Source: an uncultured Lachnospiraceae bacterium (GTDB lineage: Bacteria; Bacillota; Clostridia; Lachnospirales; Lachnospiraceae). From it: 64,000 nucleotides of DNA. The position numbers and the translations under genes were made by a program. The notes under the pieces were generated by a model that worked only from the letters and a program-made list of their open reading frames with translations, searched no databases and was not told the origin of the DNA. The stretch is taken from the NCBI GenBank assembly GCA_900542015.1, contig UQLY01000002.1, positions 186,001-250,000 on the forward strand, read 5' to 3'. Below are positions 1 to 7,675 of this stretch, piece after piece. Numbering within the stretch: position 1 is the first letter of the stretch; the number at the start of each line of letters is the position of its first letter.

Positions 1-493
1 TCATCAGCCTGAAAGCGCCGTCCGCGCAGATCAGCACCAGAAATAACGCCGGCAAAAACCATGTGGGCGCATTCTGGTTGAGCATAATGCTCACATTCGG
101 CATCGGCGCCTCAAAAATAACCAGACTGCCTTCACTCTTGAATAACTGCGTTCTTCCGTATAAAATCCCCGCAAGGGATAACAGGATTCTCCTAAGATGC
201 AGACTGCCGGTCAGAAGATCTTTGACAAAGAAAATCAGGAACAGAATGCCGTTTGCCGTAAAATAGGGCGCCAGCAGTCTTTTTGCCTTCCTTTTTACAA
301 AACTTTTGTAGCTTTCCTCTTTGCGCGTATATGTATATCCCGCCAACAGGAAAAAGGACGGCACATAAAACATACCGCCCCAAAAATTTACTCCCGGAAT
401 CACGATTCCGCTGTGATTCAACACCACGATCAAAATAGCGACCGCCTTCGCCGCATCAATCCAGTTTTTTCTCCGGAGTGACTCTTGTCTCAT
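1..493 (-). CDS. Acyltransferase 3 family membrane protein, C-terminus cut by window edge
   Basis: Only the first 164 codons are present; the frame runs off the left edge. The N-terminus reads RKNWIDAAKAVAILIVVLNH, the signature of the first membrane helix of acyltransferase 3 (PF01757) proteins related to fucose 4-O-acetylases, with the conserved histidine after the helix. Further hydrophobic helices follow. These enzymes move acetyl or other acyl groups onto surface sugars across the membrane. The start at 493 is chosen because GGAGG lies 6 nt upstream; an ATG two codons earlier touches that ribosome binding site. It lies 23 bp downstream of a second acyltransferase on the same strand, so it is the last visible gene of the polysaccharide locus. 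The sugar modified cannot be told from sequence. Confidence 0.85.
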   Translation of the reverse strand, partial: MRQESLRRKNWIDAAKAVAILIVVLNHSGIVIPGVNFWGGMFYVPSFFLLAGYTYTRKEESYKSFVKRKAKRLLAPYFTANGILFLIFFVKDLLTGSLHLRRILLSLAGILYGRTQLFKSEGSLVIFEAPMPNVSIMLNQNAPTWFLPALFLVLICADGAFRLM

Positions 494-516
494 TTTCATC
501 CTCCATAGCAAGCAGC

Positions 517-1665
517 TCAATGTGTGTCAAAATAAGCTCCGATTTTTCCGGCAAGCCTGATCCCCGGTTTTTCCACAAAGCGGTGCATCAGATAAGATAA
601 AGCCGTCGTCAGTACAAAGGTCAATACATAATTCAGAGCAGCAAGCAGATGGTAATTCATCTTATCCTGCAGTGCAAGATAAAAGCCGCTTGAAAAAGTG
701 CATAACACCATAAAATGCAGCAGATAAAAACCGTAGGTAAACTGATTGTACCAGGTAAAGGGTTTGAGGGACAGCACCTTCCCCGGTCCTTTCAAATGCA
801 GCAGGGCATAAATTACCATAGACGCCCCGACGTTATAGTACAGAATAATCTTTAAAGGGAAAAAGCCGTAAATCGTCCCCTCCATCCGCTCGCCGATCGG
901 CGGGAAGGAGCCGAGAAACAGACCGCCCAAAAGCAATAACGCCATAAGCCACTTCTGCCCGGACAATTTTTCCAGCCAGGCAGGCGCCCGATAGGTCAGA
1001 TCGCAGACAACGGTACCCAGGACAAACGGCAGGAAGTCCGAACGGATCAAAATAACCGCCGCGACAGCATAGACGATATATCTTGCTTTGCTTTCTCCAA
1101 GAAGGGATAAAATCGCCGCAATCAGCAGCGTCCCGAAAAATTCATAATAAATAAACCATAACGGACCGTTATACTGGTTCGCTCCCGTCACAAAACAGCC
1201 CCAGACCGCTTCTTTTAACGCATCGAGGAGATTGGGCGCAAAATTATTGTAGTTGCCCACAAAAATTTCGGAGCCGGCAAGCACCGACGCTTCCTGATTC
1301 TGATAAGCGCCAAGGCTCATAAGAAGAAAGATCAGGATATTCGCCGCAATAATCGGTAAGACCAGCCGGAAGTATTTCTTAACCACGCCGCTTTTCAACG
1401 ACTTTTTATCTCCTGTCAGAAAAAAGCGGTAGCCGGCGAAAAATCCGCTCAGGGTCATAAAGATCCTGACGCCGAATTTTCCTCCCAGCAGAATATTAAG
1501 CGGCGTGGACCCAATCAAATATTCCAGCGAAGCGGTATGAAATTGTTCCGGCAAAAGACTGTATTCTCCCGGATAAAAGAAATTGATAAAATGAAAGTTG
1601 AAAATCATCAGACAGGACAATACCTTCAGCCCGTCCAGATAATCAAGTTTCTCTACCTGTCTCAT
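517..1665 (-). CDS. Acyltransferase 3 family membrane protein (OafA-like)
   Basis: A 382-residue protein with about ten hydrophobic segments. It begins LDYLDGLKVLSCLMIFNFHF, which fits the start of acyltransferase 3 (PF01757) enzymes that O-acylate surface polysaccharides; an FMTLSGFFAGYRFF segment follows near residue 90, as in the family. GGGAG sits 7 nt ahead of the start. The gene follows rmlD by 14 bp and precedes another acyltransferase by 23 bp, so it very likely belongs to the same transcript. Two consecutive acyltransferases suggest two O-acyl modifications of one glycan, or modification of different sugars. The substrate is not predictable from what can be seen. Confidence 0.88.
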   Translation of the reverse strand: MRQVEKLDYLDGLKVLSCLMIFNFHFINFFYPGEYSLLPEQFHTASLEYLIGSTPLNILLGGKFGVRIFMTLSGFFAGYRFFLTGDKKSLKSGVVKKYFRLVLPIIAANILIFLLMSLGAYQNQEASVLAGSEIFVGNYNNFAPNLLDALKEAVWGCFVTGANQYNGPLWFIYYEFFGTLLIAAILSLLGESKARYIVYAVAAVILIRSDFLPFVLGTVVCDLTYRAPAWLEKLSGQKWLMALLLLGGLFLGSFPPIGERMEGTIYGFFPLKIILYYNVGASMVIYALLHLKGPGKVLSLKPFTWYNQFTYGFYLLHFMVLCTFSSGFYLALQDKMNYHLLAALNYVLTFVLTTALSYLMHRFVEKPGIRLAGKIGAYFDTH

Positions 1666-1679
1666 CTGTCGCTCCCATA

Positions 1680-2528
1680 TTACGCCAGCAGCGTTTTCAT
1701 ATATTCTTCAAAAGCGTCGTGCCAGTCCGCAAACATAAAATCCGTCGTCAGTTTAAACATATAATTTTCCAAAATGGAATAAGCGGGTCTCGGCGCCGGA
1801 GCGTTATATTCCTCCGTGGTAATCGCCTGTACTCTCGTATTTTTACCCGCAACGCGGAAAATCTCCTCTGCAAACTGCGCCCAACTGCAGCTTCCCTCGC
1901 AGGTAGCGTGGAACAAGCCGTAATTTTCCGTCGGAAGCAGCACGTTGATAGCCTTTGCTAACTCTTTGGCGCTGGTAGGCGTTCCCACCTGATCGCCGAC
2001 AACTCTGACCTCTTCGTTTGTCTCGGAAAGGCGCAGCATCGTCTTAATAAAGTTTTTGCCGTCTCCGTACAGCCATGCGGTACGCAGGATAAAGTAATCC
2101 TTTGCAAACTCTTTGACAAAGTTTTCCCCTGCCAGCTTGGTCTTGCCGTACATGCCCGCAGGTCCCACGGGATCAAACTCGATATAAGGTCTTGTCCCTT
2201 TTCCGTCCAGCACGTAATCGGTTGAAATCTGAATCATCTTAGCGCCCGTCTCCGTCGCCGCAATGCTTAAGTTTCTCGGACCGATGGCGTTGATCCGATA
2301 CGCCAGATCCGCCTGGGTCTCGCAGGCGTCCACTCCCGTATGCGCCGCGCAGTTGATGATCGCATAAGGCTTTACCTCTCTTGTCAGCTTCATAACCGCG
2401 TCGATATCGGTAATATCCAACTCCGCCACATCCGTGTTTACCAATTCATATTCATTGCTTCCCGCATATAATTCGTTGACCGCTCTGCCGAGCTGACCGT
2501 TACATCCTGTAATAATTAACTTTTTCAT
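1680..2528 (-). CDS. rfbD: dTDP-4-dehydrorhamnose reductase (RmlD)
   Basis: A 282-residue protein of usual RmlD length. It reduces dTDP-4-dehydro-L-rhamnose to dTDP-L-rhamnose, the last step of rhamnose donor synthesis. The nucleotide-binding GCNGQLG motif is at residues 8-14, the STDYV stretch with the active-site Ser/Thr is at 102-106, and the YxxxK pair is Tyr127/Lys131 in GMYGKTK. AAGGAG precedes the ATG. The partner genes rmlA, rmlB and rmlC are not in the window and could lie beyond the left edge or elsewhere. Its presence suggests that the glycan made by this locus contains L-rhamnose. Related NDP-sugar reductases cannot be fully excluded. Confidence 0.9.
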   Translation of the reverse strand: MKKLIITGCNGQLGRAVNELYAGSNEYELVNTDVAELDITDIDAVMKLTREVKPYAIINCAAHTGVDACETQADLAYRINAIGPRNLSIAATETGAKMIQISTDYVLDGKGTRPYIEFDPVGPAGMYGKTKLAGENFVKEFAKDYFILRTAWLYGDGKNFIKTMLRLSETNEEVRVVGDQVGTPTSAKELAKAINVLLPTENYGLFHATCEGSCSWAQFAEEIFRVAGKNTRVQAITTEEYNAPAPRPAYSILENYMFKLTTDFMFADWHDAFEEYMKTLLA

Positions 2529-2603
2529 CGTTTTTCTCCTTTTTTGCTTTTTCCGCCTTGCATTCGCAAAACCGCCTCCAACGTGGCTCTGAACAGTTGT
2601 ATT

Positions 2604-3437
2604 CTACCAAATTGTTCTGCCGCCGTCCAGAATAACCGTCGCCCCGGTCATATAGGAGCTTGCCTCCGACAGCATATAGAGTACCGTCGCCGGGTATTCC
2701 TCGGGTCTGGACATGCGTCCCATGGGTATCAGTTCGCTGATTTTCTGCACAAATTCTTCGTTCTGCCCGTTGGACAGACTCGCGGGACAAAGGGTATTGA
2801 CCCTGATGCCGCTCTTTGCCCAGTAGGTGGCAAGATATTTGGTCAGACCCATGATCCCGTGTTTTACCACCGAATAGGAAACCGGTTTTACAGTCTGTTC
2901 CTCTTCGGGAACGCCTTCTCTTTTGTAAATATTCTGGTTGGGCGAAATCACGCCGTAATCGGAAGAAATATTGATAATTACGCCCGATTTCTGTTTTTCC
3001 ATTTCATAGCCGAATACCTGGCAGCAGAGAAACGCACCGGTAAGTCCCACGCGCATATCGTCTTCCCAGATAGACAGGGGCAGATTGTGAAAGCGCATGG
3101 CGCCCAGATTTTTAGAACCGCCCTCCACCTTGGGATTGTTCGCCGCATTGTTGATCAGCCCGTCGATATGTCCGTATTTGGCAAGCAGCTCGTCACGGAT
3201 GCCCTCTAAGCAGGCGCGGTCGGTAATGTCCGCCACATAAGTCTCGATTTTGGACTGCGGGTAACGGCTTAAAAATTCCTCCTTTACCCTGGCAAGAGGT
3301 TCGGGAAAAATATCCAGCAGCACCGGTATTCCCTCTCCCTCTAACACCGCCTCGGTATGGCGCCTTCCGATCAGTCCGGCTCCTCCCGTAATCACAATTA
3401 CCTTTCCGGTAATTTTAAATTGATCAAAGATCGACAT
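2604..3437 (-). CDS. SDR family oxidoreductase in polysaccharide locus
   Basis: A 277-residue short-chain dehydrogenase/reductase. The Rossmann motif TGGAGLIG is at residues 17-24, NNAA at 96-99, the catalytic serine at about 158 and the catalytic YxxxK at Tyr188/Lys192. The C-terminal VILDGGRTIW is typical of classical SDRs. Its start overlaps the end of the Gfo/Idh/MocA gene by 14 bp, indicating translational coupling. SDR plus Gfo/Idh/MocA pairs occur in loci making unusual sugars, including nonulosonate-type loci (PtmA-like), but no nonulosonate synthase or CMP-transferase is visible here, so the substrate stays open. Confidence 0.85.
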   Translation of the reverse strand: MSIFDQFKITGKVIVITGGAGLIGRRHTEAVLEGEGIPVLLDIFPEPLARVKEEFLSRYPQSKIETYVADITDRACLEGIRDELLAKYGHIDGLINNAANNPKVEGGSKNLGAMRFHNLPLSIWEDDMRVGLTGAFLCCQVFGYEMEKQKSGVIINISSDYGVISPNQNIYKREGVPEEEQTVKPVSYSVVKHGIMGLTKYLATYWAKSGIRVNTLCPASLSNGQNEEFVQKISELIPMGRMSRPEEYPATVLYMLSEASSYMTGATVILDGGRTIW

Positions 3438-4464
3438 TTACAATTCCTCCCGTCCTCATGGATTCTTTTATGGCAAGCGCCATTTTCAGGCTGACAATGC
3501 CGTCCTCCAGCGTAATCGCTTCCTGTTCCCCTTTTTCAATACAGGACAGAAACAGTTTTAACTCTTCTATAAACATGTCGTTTCTCACAAACTCGGGAAA
3601 CGCCGTCTGTTCGGTCACATCCGATACGGTCTTTGTCACAAGGGCGTTAATCAGATCCGCTTCGATCTGTCCCTTTTCCCCGACCACTTTGACAAAACGG
3701 CTGGGCGGGCTTTGATAGAAGTCGGCATGGACGTTGACCGGAACCCTGCCGTTTCCTTTTCCTTCCATGACAAAAATCGCATCGCAGTTATCTTCCACAT
3801 CGATCCCCAGGTTGCCGCAGGTCCCTCCTACCGCATAGACGCTTAAAGGTCTCCCGAACAGATCATAGAGATAATCCATTTCATGGACGAGCTGATTGGT
3901 CACGACTCCGCCTCCCATATCCTTTCTCGCCATATAAGTCTCCTTATAATCCTCATAAGTGTGCATGGTCACAAGGCGCTCTCCCACGACCGCATGTACC
4001 GACAAAATCCTGCCCAGCTCGCCGTTTTCTACGACCTCTTTCACGGCGCGGACGCCCGGATGGAAACGGTTCTGATAGCCCACAAATACTTTAACGCCCT
4101 GCTTTGCCGCTTCGGCTTTCAGTTCGTCAATCCCCTCGAGACCGTCGGAAACCGGTTTTTCCAGAAACAGATGGCATCCGGCTTTCGCGCATTTTATGGC
4201 GCAGGGGATGTGCATATTGGTAGGATTGGTAATAAACGCCGCATCCGGCTTTTGCAAAAGAGCTTCGTCCAGATCGCCGAAGGATCTGATATGAAACTCC
4301 TCCTCCAGGCTCACGTCCTGCCTGATCTGCATCGTATCCGAAAAAGTCCTCTGCAGACCTCTGACACGGTACGCCAGTATTTCGGTTTCTTCGCCAAGCA
4401 CCCGCCTGATATTCCGCAAATGTCTCTGCCCGATGCTGCCGAGACCGATCATCAAAATTTTCAT
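3424..4464 (-). CDS. Gfo/Idh/MocA family oxidoreductase
   Basis: A 346-residue NAD(P)-dependent oxidoreductase. The N-terminal Rossmann fold starts MKILMIGLGSIGQRH, and the conserved LEKPVSDG motif of the family (Glu102-Lys103-Pro104) closes the cofactor domain; the rest matches the alpha/beta C-terminal domain in length. Such enzymes oxidise or reduce sugar or NDP-sugar hydroxyls. It is coupled to the SDR gene downstream (14 bp overlap) and starts 3 bp after the DUF2304 gene. Together these two enzymes probably make or modify one precursor sugar for the surface glycan. The exact substrate is inference and cannot be named. Confidence 0.85.
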   Translation of the reverse strand: MKILMIGLGSIGQRHLRNIRRVLGEETEILAYRVRGLQRTFSDTMQIRQDVSLEEEFHIRSFGDLDEALLQKPDAAFITNPTNMHIPCAIKCAKAGCHLFLEKPVSDGLEGIDELKAEAAKQGVKVFVGYQNRFHPGVRAVKEVVENGELGRILSVHAVVGERLVTMHTYEDYKETYMARKDMGGGVVTNQLVHEMDYLYDLFGRPLSVYAVGGTCGNLGIDVEDNCDAIFVMEGKGNGRVPVNVHADFYQSPPSRFVKVVGEKGQIEADLINALVTKTVSDVTEQTAFPEFVRNDMFIEELKLFLSCIEKGEQEAITLEDGIVSLKMALAIKESMRTGGIVNVDL

Positions 4465-4467
4465 CCT

Positions 4468-4935
4468 TTACCGCACGCTCCCTTCCTCTTCTTCCGTCAT
4501 ACCGTCAGCTTCCTTTTCCGCCGGGGGAAAGCCATCCGGTTTTGTTCCTTCGTTTCGTTCCCCTCCGGCTTCATGAACATCCTGCCGCTGCAAAAGCTGT
4601 TCAATCTTTTCTTCGTTCAGCGCAACCGCCTGCGCCAGCTTCCTGACCCTTTCAGACATACGGGACAGCGTAACGGTCAAAATAAAAATAATCATCAGGG
4701 CAAAACAGAAGCCCAGGAAAAAGATCATATTGACCGGAGCCCAGATACCCAAAAACTCGGAAAGCCTTGTCAAAAGCACCGGAAAACAGTCCAAAATCAA
4801 GACAAAGGCAATGGCGATCAGCCATGACAGCGCATATTTCAGTTCCAGTTTTCTCTGTCTGATCATATTTACAATGGCGATCAGCGCAATGACCAGAATC
4901 GCACCGATAATCAATTGGAGTTTTAAAGTCATCAT
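4468..4935 (-). CDS. DUF2304 small membrane protein
   Basis: A 155-residue protein with three hydrophobic segments (about residues 6-25, 35-55 and 64-88), followed by a charged, probably helical stretch with SRMSERVRKLAQAVALNEE and an acidic tail. This layout matches DUF2304 proteins, which typically sit beside a dolichol-phosphate-mannose-synthase-like GT2, as here, where the GT2 gene ends 13 bp upstream. The pair is thought to act in lipid-linked sugar transfer or flipping, but no biochemical role has been established that I can state with certainty. It is flanked closely on both sides and should be cotranscribed. Confidence 0.82.
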   Translation of the reverse strand: MMTLKLQLIIGAILVIALIAIVNMIRQRKLELKYALSWLIAIAFVLILDCFPVLLTRLSEFLGIWAPVNMIFFLGFCFALMIIFILTVTLSRMSERVRKLAQAVALNEEKIEQLLQRQDVHEAGGERNEGTKPDGFPPAEKEADGMTEEEEGSVR

Positions 4936-4948
4936 AACAATCCGCTTC

Positions 4949-5638
4949 TCACTTTCTCAACATTTCTACCAGAATGGCGAGGGTTACCTTTACCATATAA
5001 TAAACGCTTCTTAAGGGAGAAATCGACGAAACGCCTTCCTTTCTCTCCCGCATCACGACCGGATATTCCCCGACTGTTTTTCCCATATTTAAAATCGCGA
5101 CGACGCTTTCCGGTTCCGGATAATCCTTCGGATAGGATTCCGCATAGATTTCCATCACTTCCCGGTCCACCATACGCATACCGGAGGTAGGATCGGTAAT
5201 CCTCGTTCCCGTTAAAAGCCTGATCAGCGCGGAAAAATAGCGGATGCCGAAGCGGCGGATTCCCGAGGACTGAAACCCCTCTTTATCTATAAAACGGGAA
5301 CCGATGAGCATATTCAACTTATGCTCCGTCATATAATCCCGCATCGTGTGCAAAAATCTGGCATCGTGCTGCCCGTCTCCGTCAAACTGCACCGCAAAAT
5401 CATAACCGTTTTTGCAGGCGTACCGGTATCCGGTCTGGACCGCGCCGCCGATACCGAGATTGATCGGAAGGTTGAGCACGTGCATTCCCTTATCCGTACA
5501 GACTTTTAAAGTAGCGTCCCTGGAACAGTCGTTGACAATGACATAATCAAACTCCGGGGCGTTTACTCTGATATCTTCCACCGTTTTCTCTATGCTTTTT
5601 TCTTCATTATAAGCAGGTATAATTACAATACTTTTCAT
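4949..5638 (-). CDS. GT2 glycosyltransferase, polyprenyl-phosphate sugar synthase type
   Basis: A 229-residue family 2 glycosyltransferase. It opens MKSIVIIPAYNEEKSI, has VNDCSRDAT at about residues 35-43 and the metal-binding QFDGDGQHD at 84-92, all typical of DPM1-like enzymes that move a sugar from a nucleotide donor to a polyprenyl phosphate on the inner face of the membrane. No transmembrane segment is evident, so the adjacent DUF2304 protein may anchor it. The start overlaps the preceding GT2 gene by 4 bp. The product would supply a lipid-linked sugar to the GT-C enzymes encoded upstream (inference). Confidence 0.88.
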   Translation of the reverse strand: MKSIVIIPAYNEEKSIEKTVEDIRVNAPEFDYVIVNDCSRDATLKVCTDKGMHVLNLPINLGIGGAVQTGYRYACKNGYDFAVQFDGDGQHDARFLHTMRDYMTEHKLNMLIGSRFIDKEGFQSSGIRRFGIRYFSALIRLLTGTRITDPTSGMRMVDREVMEIYAESYPKDYPEPESVVAILNMGKTVGEYPVVMRERKEGVSSISPLRSVYYMVKVTLAILVEMLRK

Positions 5639-6432
5639 TCTTTTTCCCTTAGTCCCAACGCGGCGCGTACAAACTGCGCCAGTACCTTAAACGTCCTTTT
5701 CATGCAGATCCCAAACGGATGAGGAATATGATTTTCTTTTAACGCCCGCTCGCTTTCCCGGAAGGAAGCGATATAACTGCGTAAGCCTCCCGAGCTGGTT
5801 CCCCCGTAAAACATATAGACCAGCACCTGCGGAAGATAGGACAGGCGCAGCGTACCGTCCTTCAGGATTCTGACCATAAACTCATAATCCGCGGCAATCC
5901 GGTAATCCGTCTTATATCTTCCGTATGTTTCATAGACTTCTTTTTTTAAATAAAGGGTGGGATGCGCGGGCATCCAGCCGTCCCGGATCGTCTTTTTATT
6001 TCCCATAACCCAGCGGCGCACCGCCTTTCCGGATTCGTCCACATAAACCAGATCCCCGTGGACGCCGTCCGTACCCTCTCTGTCCATGATTTCCATCATA
6101 CGGGTCAGCACGTCGGAGGCGGCGAAGCGGTCAAACATAAACCCGATCACGTCTCCGGTCGCCATATCGATTCCCTTATTGATTGCGTCGTAAATCCCCC
6201 GGTCAGGCTCGGAAATCCATTTAAGCGCCAAATTGGGACGCGCTTCGCATTCCCGCTCCAGATTTTTTAAAAACTCCACTGTTCCGTCCCCGGAGGCGCC
6301 GTCCACAATGATATATTCTATGTTATCATAATCCTGCTTTTTTATTCCATCTGCCACAGCCTCCAGATGCTTCAGATCCTGAAAAGTCGTCGTGATAACA
6401 GATACCTTTTTACTCACCGGTCTCCTCCTCAT
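5635..6432 (-). CDS. GT2 glycosyltransferase (WcaA/PGL-like)
   Basis: A 265-residue family 2 glycosyltransferase. KVSVITTTFQDLKHL at residues 9-23 starts the nucleotide-binding fold, IIVDGASGDGT at 41-51 follows, and SEPDRGIYDAINKGI at 74-88 is the usual motif before the acceptor region. The expected DxD-like motif appears as FMFDRFAASD near residue 101, a divergent form. HPTLYLKKEVYETYG and YRIAADYEFMVRI fit the C-terminal half of this subgroup. It overlaps the SGNH gene by 23 bp and the next GT2 by 4 bp. It probably adds one sugar to the lipid-linked repeat unit in the cytoplasm. Confidence 0.86.
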   Translation of the reverse strand: MRRRPVSKKVSVITTTFQDLKHLEAVADGIKKQDYDNIEYIIVDGASGDGTVEFLKNLERECEARPNLALKWISEPDRGIYDAINKGIDMATGDVIGFMFDRFAASDVLTRMMEIMDREGTDGVHGDLVYVDESGKAVRRWVMGNKKTIRDGWMPAHPTLYLKKEVYETYGRYKTDYRIAADYEFMVRILKDGTLRLSYLPQVLVYMFYGGTSSGGLRSYIASFRESERALKENHIPHPFGICMKRTFKVLAQFVRAALGLREKE

Positions 6433-7675
6433 GAGTCGTTTGCACTCTGCCCTCTTCCATCAGATAACAAAGAGCGCTGTAAATCGTATCCCCGATCTGG
6501 TCGTAGCCTCCCGCCGAAGGGTGTATCCCCTGTACCGGCATCGCATCCATCACATCGGAGTGCGGGTCCTGTCCGACCAGCGTCTGATCGAAACCGTAAT
6601 CCCGGTCAAACATAACCGCCGCCGGAACAATCGTTACGTTTTCATAAGAAGAAAGCCTTGTTTCCAGTTCTCCGATCAAATTAAATACCATGCGGCAGCG
6701 CGCCGACGACCACATGCCGCGAAGTTCTTCATATCCCTGGATATTCTGCTGTCTCGCCATTCCGTCCTGATCCGCCGGATAGATCGGTTCCACCACCATA
6801 ATCTGCATATCGGGGTCCGCTTCCCTGATCTTATCCACAATGGTCACGATATTCTGCGCGTTTTTGGAAGGGTCCATCTCCAACCCGTTTGTTCCCAGGA
6901 AAATCTGCACCACATCGGGGTCCAGTCCCGTGCCGCTTTTATAATAATTCCAGTCAAATTCCTGCGTCTGCGGATTAAAAAACGGTGTCTCCGCCGTTTC
7001 CTCGTATAGCGTGCCTTTCAGATAATCCTCTGCGGTTATGCCGGGACGTCCTTCATACATCAGCCCCTGCGTATCTCCCAATGTCCCTACATGGACCAGC
7101 TTGTCCCCGGACAGGGATCTCGTATAGGAAAGCCAGTCGGTACCGGCGCTCATACTGTCGCCGATCGTCAGCATTTGCAGGCTGCCCGTCTCTTCCTTTG
7201 CAAAAGCGTCGGACACCACGTGAAGCGTCGTCTGTACGCTGGTCACTTCCTCCAGCCGCAGATTATAAACATGCAGCGTCAGAGTATATGCTCCCGCATC
7301 TTCCTCTGTCGCGGCAATATGGTACTTCTCTTCCATGCAGTCTCCGACCTCACATTCCCAGTAAAAATCAAAGTCGTCCAAATTCACCCCGCTGCTGACG
7401 CAGTCGTTATAAATTTCCATGGTCAGTCCGGCGCAGACATAAATATCCTTCGGCAAATACAAATCCGGCGCGTCTTCTTCGGCTTTCCTTTCCACTTCGC
7501 CGCTTACCCGGGCGATCTCAGTCTCCTGCGCCGCAATATCGCCGCTAAGCTCTTCTATTTTCCGTCCCATTTCGGCATTTTCCGTCTTCAGTTCTCCGAT
7601 GACAATCGCTTCCGTTACGCAGCAGACGACGATCATCAGCGTCAGGATCAGTGAAAGTACTCTTTTTTTACCCAT
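6410..7675 (-). CDS. Membrane-anchored SGNH/GDSL-type hydrolase
   Basis: A 421-residue protein. An N-terminal hydrophobic segment (about 7-27) is followed by a predicted coiled coil (about 28-66) and a beta-rich stretch (70-155) that reads like an extracellular immunoglobulin-like domain. The C-terminal domain has the SGNH blocks: LTIGDSMSAG with the probable nucleophile Ser174, FLGTNG with Asn263, and GIHPSAGGY with His385. The enzyme would face the cell exterior and could deacylate or acylate surface glycan. It sits between a GT2 and a GT-C enzyme; its start overlaps the stop of the GT-C gene (TAATG). With two acyltransferases in the same locus, an O-acyl editing role is plausible but inferred. 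Confidence 0.82.
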   Translation of the reverse strand: MGKKRVLSLILTLMIVVCCVTEAIVIGELKTENAEMGRKIEELSGDIAAQETEIARVSGEVERKAEEDAPDLYLPKDIYVCAGLTMEIYNDCVSSGVNLDDFDFYWECEVGDCMEEKYHIAATEEDAGAYTLTLHVYNLRLEEVTSVQTTLHVVSDAFAKEETGSLQMLTIGDSMSAGTDWLSYTRSLSGDKLVHVGTLGDTQGLMYEGRPGITAEDYLKGTLYEETAETPFFNPQTQEFDWNYYKSGTGLDPDVVQIFLGTNGLEMDPSKNAQNIVTIVDKIREADPDMQIMVVEPIYPADQDGMARQQNIQGYEELRGMWSSARCRMVFNLIGELETRLSSYENVTIVPAAVMFDRDYGFDQTLVGQDPHSDVMDAMPVQGIHPSAGGYDQIGDTIYSALCYLMEEGRVQTTHEEETGE